From NCBI RefSeq assembly GCF_017874355.1, contig NZ_JAGGLI010000017.1:1-55595 (forward strand): 55,595 nucleotides of DNA, in the 5' to 3' direction. This DNA comes from Acetoanaerobium pronyense. GTDB lineage: Bacteria > Bacillota > Clostridia > Peptostreptococcales > Filifactoraceae. The position numbers and the translations under genes were made by a program. The notes beneath the pieces were generated by a model. That model had not been told where the DNA came from, ran no database searches, and worked only from the letters and a program-made list of their open reading frames with translations. Shown one piece after another: positions 51,452-55,595 of the stretch. Positions within the stretch are counted from its first letter, which is position 1; every line of letters begins with the position of its first letter.

Positions 51452-53035
51452 ATGAATCAATCGGTTTTGCTTATTTTCTTACCTATAATAACATCTTTAA
51501 TAATATATTCTTTTAAAAACAAACTCATTTTAAGTTTTATATTTATCAATCAAATAATTTTGAGCATTATAGCATATAATACATATTTTAATGTCCTTGA
51601 AAATGGAGAGTATAAGATTGTTTTCGGAGGGTATTCAAATGTAATAGGAATCCAGATTAGAGTTGATATGCTTGCAAGTGCTTTTATCATCCTAGCGGTT
51701 ATTATTTGGTGGGCAGTATTATTATATTCTTTAGAAAAAATAAAAAAAGACCATACTTTTGGTTTTTTTCTCTTATTTTTAGAAGGGGTATTTTTAGGAT
51801 TTATTCAGGCTAATGACTTTTTTACTGTTTTTGTTTTTATAGAGCTTATTACGATTTTGGCAACTATTTTGATTGTATATAAAAAAGATGGTCATTCAAT
51901 CAGAGCAGGATTTTACTATTTGCTTTTCAATAGTACGGGGATGATGTTTTATCTTTTGGGATTGGCTTTGCTTTATAGAACAACTGGGACTTTAAATATT
52001 GAGCTATCCCAACAAATACTTCCAAAGTTAAATATGAATTTTGGTGTACAGCTTGCATATGTATTGATGGTAGCCTCACTTGGAGTAAAATCAGCTTTTT
52101 TCCCTGTATACAACTGGCTTCCAAAAGCTCATGGAGCTGCACCTTCATCTATTTCAGCGTTACTTTCAGGACTATTGGTCAAATCAGGTGTATATGCCTT
52201 TATTAGAATCGGATTAGCTTTTGATACAGCAATACTAAATGATTTTTTTCTATATATAGGACTGCTAACCTCTCTTGGTGGAACTATATTTGCCATTAGC
52301 CAGAAGGATTTAAAACAGCTGCTTGCCTTTAGCACAATATCTCAAATGGGTATCATGATTATAGGGGTTAGCACCTTATCGGGTTATGGATTTATAGGTG
52401 GAGTCTATCACATGTTTTCTCATGCTTTTTTTAAAGCTATACTCTTTTTAAGCTCAGGATATATAATCGTAAATGCAAAGGAAAGAAGAGTCACTGAGAT
52501 AAGAGGTGTGTTTAAGACATATCCAGGAATGAGTATACTTATGATACTTGGGCTTTTATCAATGGTAGGTTTTCCTATGTTTGGAGGCTATATTAGCAAA
52601 GATATAGTGAAGTATTCGGTCAAAGACTTTGGACTTGCATACTTTCTATTTTCAATAGCAAATATCGGTACTATAATCTATACTTTAAAAATAATGCAGA
52701 TTTTTCGTGGTGAAAAAAAAGAATATAAAAAAGATTTCAAGGTATATATAGGACTGCTTATACTTACTATACCTTCTATTCTTTTGGGTCTAAATCCATT
52801 GTTTATAGAGTCTATATTTAGAGTAAGGCTAGTTGGTTTTTTTGGAGAGTTTAATTTTAGATATATACTAGAATTCTTAGGATATTTTGGTTTTGGTTTT
52901 ATCATATATAAAATTTATGTTGAAAATGAACATCCCATCTTCAAAAAATTAAGGCATTTTAATATTACATTTGAAACTTCAGTTTTTATGTTAATAGGAT
53001 TTGTTTTTTCTATGATAGTATATATATATATTTAA
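51452..53035 (+). CDS. mnhD: Mrp/Mbh antiporter subunit D (MnhD/MbhH-like, NuoN/L homologue)
   Basis: A 527-residue, about 14-helix ion-translocating subunit. The conserved Glu of TM5 is in FVFIELITILATIL, the TM7 Lys in GVKSAFFPVYNWLPKAHGAAPSSISALLSGLLVKSG, and the second-half GGVYHMFSHAFFKAILFLSSG holds the His/Lys channel. It is the only large antiporter-like subunit in the operon: a separate NuoL-like MrpA N-terminal domain is absent. It is 3 nt after mnhC and ends the operon. Confidence 0.93.
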   Translation: MNQSVLLIFLPIITSLIIYSFKNKLILSFIFINQIILSIIAYNTYFNVLENGEYKIVFGGYSNVIGIQIRVDMLASAFIILAVIIWWAVLLYSLEKIKKDHTFGFFLLFLEGVFLGFIQANDFFTVFVFIELITILATILIVYKKDGHSIRAGFYYLLFNSTGMMFYLLGLALLYRTTGTLNIELSQQILPKLNMNFGVQLAYVLMVASLGVKSAFFPVYNWLPKAHGAAPSSISALLSGLLVKSGVYAFIRIGLAFDTAILNDFFLYIGLLTSLGGTIFAISQKDLKQLLAFSTISQMGIMIIGVSTLSGYGFIGGVYHMFSHAFFKAILFLSSGYIIVNAKERRVTEIRGVFKTYPGMSILMILGLLSMVGFPMFGGYISKDIVKYSVKDFGLAYFLFSIANIGTIIYTLKIMQIFRGEKKEYKKDFKVYIGLLILTIPSILLGLNPLFIESIFRVRLVGFFGEFNFRYILEFLGYFGFGFIIYKIYVENEHPIFKKLRHFNITFETSVFMLIGFVFSMIVYIYI

Positions 53036-53048
53036 TTTGCAAGTTTCC

Positions 53049-53077
53049 TTGTGCCGTAAAAATCAATCTGTTATAAT
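53049..53077 (+). promoter_or_regulatory. Candidate sigma-A promoter for the methyltransferase gene
   Basis: TTGTGC (53049-53054), a 17-nt spacer and TATAAT (53072-53077) lie 33 bp before the start at 53110. The -10 is perfect and the -35 matches at TTG only strongly. Confidence 0.5.
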
Positions 53078-53109
53078 AAGTGGAATTTTAAATTTGAGGT
53101 GTAGCAGAG

Positions 53110-54252
53110 ATGAATAAGCAAACATTAAGTAAAATAAATGTATTCTTTCTTGGTGTTTCCAGTAGATTTGAAGAACAAAGAGACTTTTTTCAGGGCCTTG
53201 ATTTTGTATTCAAATCCGGAACAAAAAAATTTCCAGGAAGTTTTAATTTAAAAGATAATAAAGGTGAACTTTCATTTAATGGAGAAGCCAAAGTGATTGA
53301 CTTCAAAAATACTTTAAATCAAATACTAGAATATGGTAAAATATATGACTCCATGATTTTAAAGTACAAAGAAAGAGGAAGTATTATAGTTATTGAAGCT
53401 GATGACAAGAAAGTATCCTCTAAAAATGAACAAGAACCTGAGGATTTAAAACCAAGTTCTGTATCAAAGGGAAGAAATAATTTTATAAAGCCTTCACAGG
53501 CATCTAGACTTCTCAAAGAAATTGGGATAATGTCTGAGGATGGAAAAATAAAAAATGATATGATTAGAAAATACAATCAAATAGATCATTTTGTTGAAGT
53601 GGTAATTCCAATTTTAGATAAATTGAAGGATAGGGAGAGCATTACAATACTGGATTCAGCTTGTGGAAAATCCTACCTTACATTTGTCCTAAATTATTAT
53701 ATAAAAGATGTAATGAAGAAAAAGTGCTATTTTATAGGTGTAGACTATAAAAAAGATGTAATTACTTCATCTGAGGAAAGAGCGAAAAGACTTGGATATA
53801 AAAATATGAAATTTATTGAAGAAGATTTGAGGAGCTATATTCCAGATGAACCTATTGATATGGTGATTAGCCTTCATGGCTGTGATATTGCTACAGATTA
53901 TGCTATAGCCCTTGCAATAAGAGCAAAATCAGAGTCTATGATTGTAGTACCATGTTGTCATAAAGAGCTAAAGGATCAAATTAAAGAAAATCCAATAAAT
54001 CCTTTGATAAAGCATGGAATATTTAAAGCCAGACTGAGTGATTTTCTAACAGATTCTTTAAGGGCTTTATTTATAGAATCCCAGGGTTATGAGGTTACTC
54101 CAATAGAGTATGTTTCTCCTCTTGATACTCCGAAAAATTTAATGATAAGAGCAGTTAAGACATCTGATTTCAATAAAACAGCTCATGATGAATATATAGC
54201 TATAAAAAGCATGTTTGGGGTAAAGCCTACCATGGAAAAGTATGTGTATTAG
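53110..54252 (+). CDS. SAM-dependent methyltransferase (Methyltransf_32 / METTL25-like)
   Basis: A 380-residue protein. The N-terminal 110 residues are unassigned. From about residue 120 a class I methyltransferase core shows ILDSACGKSYLTFVL (SAM loop), GVDYKKDVI (acidic ribose contact) and MVISLHGCDIATDYAIALAI followed by VVPCCHKEL. The LHxCDxATD plus PCCHK pattern is the Methyltransf_32 signature, shared with eukaryotic METTL25 and probably an RNA methyltransferase (family-level inference). It begins a four-gene forward run to the end of the window. Confidence 0.87.
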   Translation: MNKQTLSKINVFFLGVSSRFEEQRDFFQGLDFVFKSGTKKFPGSFNLKDNKGELSFNGEAKVIDFKNTLNQILEYGKIYDSMILKYKERGSIIVIEADDKKVSSKNEQEPEDLKPSSVSKGRNNFIKPSQASRLLKEIGIMSEDGKIKNDMIRKYNQIDHFVEVVIPILDKLKDRESITILDSACGKSYLTFVLNYYIKDVMKKKCYFIGVDYKKDVITSSEERAKRLGYKNMKFIEEDLRSYIPDEPIDMVISLHGCDIATDYAIALAIRAKSESMIVVPCCHKELKDQIKENPINPLIKHGIFKARLSDFLTDSLRALFIESQGYEVTPIEYVSPLDTPKNLMIRAVKTSDFNKTAHDEYIAIKSMFGVKPTMEKYVY

Positions 54253-54282
54253 ATTTTTTTTGATTTATTCTGGAGGGAAATA

Positions 54283-54846
54283 ATGAAAAGACTTAATATA
54301 TGCATCGATATAGATGGAACTATGACAGATCCATATTATTTCATGCCGTATTTTAATAAATATTTTGGAAAAAAACTTACCCAGGAAGAATGCGAACACC
54401 ATAGAATAGACAAACTATATGGACTTAGTAGAGATGAAATTGAGATTTTTTACGAAAAGGAAGGGGAGAATATGCATAGAAATGCTGCTATTCTACCTAA
54501 GGTAAAAGAAGCATTGGTTGAGCTACAGGAAAATCATAATTTGTATATAGTTACAGCAAGAAGAAAAGAAATAGAAAATACTACTATAGAATGGCTTCAC
54601 AAACACGATATAAAAGATATAGAACTTTTTTCACTTGGAAGCTACTATAAAGTTGATAAGGCAATGGAACTCAATTGTGATGTGTTTTTAGAGGACAACC
54701 CTCAAAATTCTATGGAATTAGCAAATGCTGGAATAAAAGTTCTATTAATGGATACAAATTATAATAAGATGATTTCTCACAAGAATATCATCAGAGTAGA
54801 AAATTGGAATGACATATTACTTCACCTAAGAGATATGGCTAATTGA
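54283..54846 (+). CDS. NT5C-type 5'(3')-deoxyribonucleotidase-like HAD protein
   Basis: A 187-residue HAD phosphatase. Motif I CIDIDGTMTD, motif II YIVTARR (Thr), motif III Lys in YKVDKAMEL and motif IV LEDNPQNSMEL match the PF06941 nucleotidase family, though the substrate could be another phosphomonoester. GGAGGG precedes the start, and the next gene follows by 15 nt. Confidence 0.85.
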   Translation: MKRLNICIDIDGTMTDPYYFMPYFNKYFGKKLTQEECEHHRIDKLYGLSRDEIEIFYEKEGENMHRNAAILPKVKEALVELQENHNLYIVTARRKEIENTTIEWLHKHDIKDIELFSLGSYYKVDKAMELNCDVFLEDNPQNSMELANAGIKVLLMDTNYNKMISHKNIIRVENWNDILLHLRDMAN

Positions 54847-54861
54847 AAGGAGGTAAAGGAA

Positions 54862-55344
54862 ATGGTTGAAATTACCTTTACTAGCAAAGTAGGAGAAAAG
54901 AATATATCTAGCGATAATGTCCAAAGACTCCTAAAAAATATGGCTGATATTGTTCATGTAATAGATATATCAGATTCAGTCAAAGAAGATGGAGTAATGG
55001 TTTTTGATTGCAAGCTAGATAATTTTGTTTTTAAGTTTGATGAGATAGATAAGGATTTAATTGAAGAATTTGAGTTGGATGAAGAATACCTTCAAGTTCT
55101 CTTTGAAGATATAAATGGTTATGTATTTGACTTGATAGACGATATAGAACACGATTTGAGAGAGACTTATAAGTTTGAAAAAATAAAATTAAACTACGAA
55201 ATATATGATATGAATGAAAACTTCTCAGATGTAAAATTTGTGATGGTAGCCTCGTTCAAAGAAATATCAAGACTTGAGCTTGCAGACCTTACAAAGATAG
55301 CAGGAAAAAGACAGCTTTTAGGGTCTTCTAAATATTTTAATTAA
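54862..55344 (+). CDS. Hypothetical acidic protein, 160 residues
   Basis: No family recognised. The protein is soluble and strongly acidic in its middle third (KFDEIDKDLIEEFELDEEYLQVLFEDINGYVFDLIDDIEHDL), with beta-strand-like ends. It lies in the same run as the nucleotidase, behind GAAAGGAGG. A likely insertion-sequence terminus begins just after its stop. Confidence 0.6.
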   Translation: MVEITFTSKVGEKNISSDNVQRLLKNMADIVHVIDISDSVKEDGVMVFDCKLDNFVFKFDEIDKDLIEEFELDEEYLQVLFEDINGYVFDLIDDIEHDLRETYKFEKIKLNYEIYDMNENFSDVKFVMVASFKEISRLELADLTKIAGKRQLLGSSKYFN

Positions 55345-55395
55345 TTGAAAGGGGCTGTCGGGAAAAGGCGTTTTTTGAACGATGAACCCTAAAAA

Positions 55396-55462
55396 TTAAA
55401 AATCCTAGATTATTAAGGACATTCAGAAATGTAAATGTTTTAAAATAATCTAGGATTTTTAA
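55396..55462. terminator. 19-bp perfect stem-loop near the right edge
   Basis: 55396-55414 (TTAAAAATCCTAGATTATT) is the exact reverse complement of 55444-55462; the 29-nt loop holds a small ACATT/AATGT hairpin. A run of As/Ts on each side allows termination in either direction, serving the hypothetical gene ending at 55344 and a leftward gene entering from the right. Confidence 0.65.
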
Positions 55463-55535
55463 TATCTATAAATATTTATTGCATGACAAAAAAGCCATGA
55501 TATATTTTTTCATGACTTATTTCATTTTAAACTAG

Positions 55536-55595
55536 CTACGCTATTTTTCTCTCATATTTCTTGATTTTTTTATTCGCGAAGCGATGATATTTATT
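55536..55595 (-). CDS. Partial leftward ORF, possible transposase C-terminus
   Basis: Reading leftward from the window edge, 19 codons (NKYHRFANKKIKKYERKIA) end in TAG at 55536. The stretch is basic, as transposase tails often are, and is followed by the stem-loop and the IS-like terminal repeat. Too short to identify on its own. Confidence 0.25.
   Translation of the reverse strand, partial: NKYHRFANKKIKKYERKIA

Larger units (their letters stand above)
55352..55595. mobile_element. Probable end of an insertion sequence running out of the window
   Basis: GGGGCTGTCGGGAAAAGG at 55351-55368 resembles the terminal repeats (GGGGCTGTC...) of IS1182-like elements. It is followed by a 19-bp stem-loop that could terminate a leftward transposase gene and by the tail of a leftward open frame at the edge (55536-55595). 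The other end and the transposase core lie outside, so the family is tentative. Confidence 0.4.

Noticed and set aside
54862-55344. A domain assignment for the acidic 160-residue protein
   Set aside because: No motif could be recognised; the acidic stretch alone is not evidence of function.

Overview
The window is very AT-rich, with short intergenic gaps, strong purine-rich ribosome binding sites and frequent GTG/TTG starts. It carries anaerobe-specific genes: the [FeFe]-hydrogenase maturases HydE, HydF and HydG, a double-cubane-cluster reductase with its activase, and a small siroheme-reductase-like protein. This points to a Gram-positive anaerobe of the class Clostridia, plausibly an amino-acid fermenter near Peptostreptococcaceae/Acetoanaerobium. 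The family-level placement is an inference from gene content only. I saw no rRNA, tRNA or CRISPR array.

Layout. Positions 79-2047 are an incomplete IS21-type insertion sequence (istA plus a truncated istB) whose right end cuts into an MFS transporter gene, leaving only its C-terminal half. Next come an AraC/GyrI regulator, a DUF1858 + siroheme-reductase-like pair under a candidate CRP/FNR-type operator, an amidohydrolase and a secreted M28 peptidase. At 7.8-11.9 kb a soluble Rossmann-MCP protein and a HutP-family protein lie directly upstream of a PF04392-type ABC transporter operon. That operon has a perfect consensus promoter and a long leader with mutually exclusive terminator and antiterminator pairings. 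After an aminotransferase, a YclNOPQ-like petrobactin/ferric-siderophore importer (13.5-17.2 kb) is divergent from an AraC regulator across a Fur-like box.

From 18 to 31 kb there is a run of mostly forward genes: a secreted copper-amine-oxidase-N domain protein, arginase, SixA phosphatase, Ogt methyltransferase, UvrD-type helicase, HAD and MBL hydrolases, an FMN-dependent alpha-hydroxyacid dehydrogenase, a PAS-GAF-GGDEF cyclase, a MATE exporter and a GNAT. It ends against a convergent K+-channel-like gene. From 32 to 43 kb lie a RocB-like M20 peptidase preceded by a coupled 50-residue ORF, a YeiH exporter divergent from a LysR regulator, ProS, fRMsr, a BaiN-type flavoprotein, a DJ-1 protein and the 2-hydroxyacyl-CoA-dehydratase-like reductase with its activase.

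From 43 to 47 kb the hydG-hydE-hydF operon runs leftward from a duplicated promoter module; its HydE carries an N-terminal DUF3343 domain. From 49 to 53 kb an eight-gene Mrp antiporter has the order E-F-G-(DUF4040)-(MbhE-like)-B-C-D. This is the order of the antiporter part of archaeal Mbh, here without hydrogenase subunits. The window ends with a methyltransferase, a nucleotidase, an unknown protein and what looks like the terminus of another insertion sequence.

The observation most worth following is the HutP-like gene next to a riboregulated transporter leader. That leader has six UAG triplets between 8999 and 9151, each preceded by G, and a further GUAG between the ribosome binding site and the start codon.
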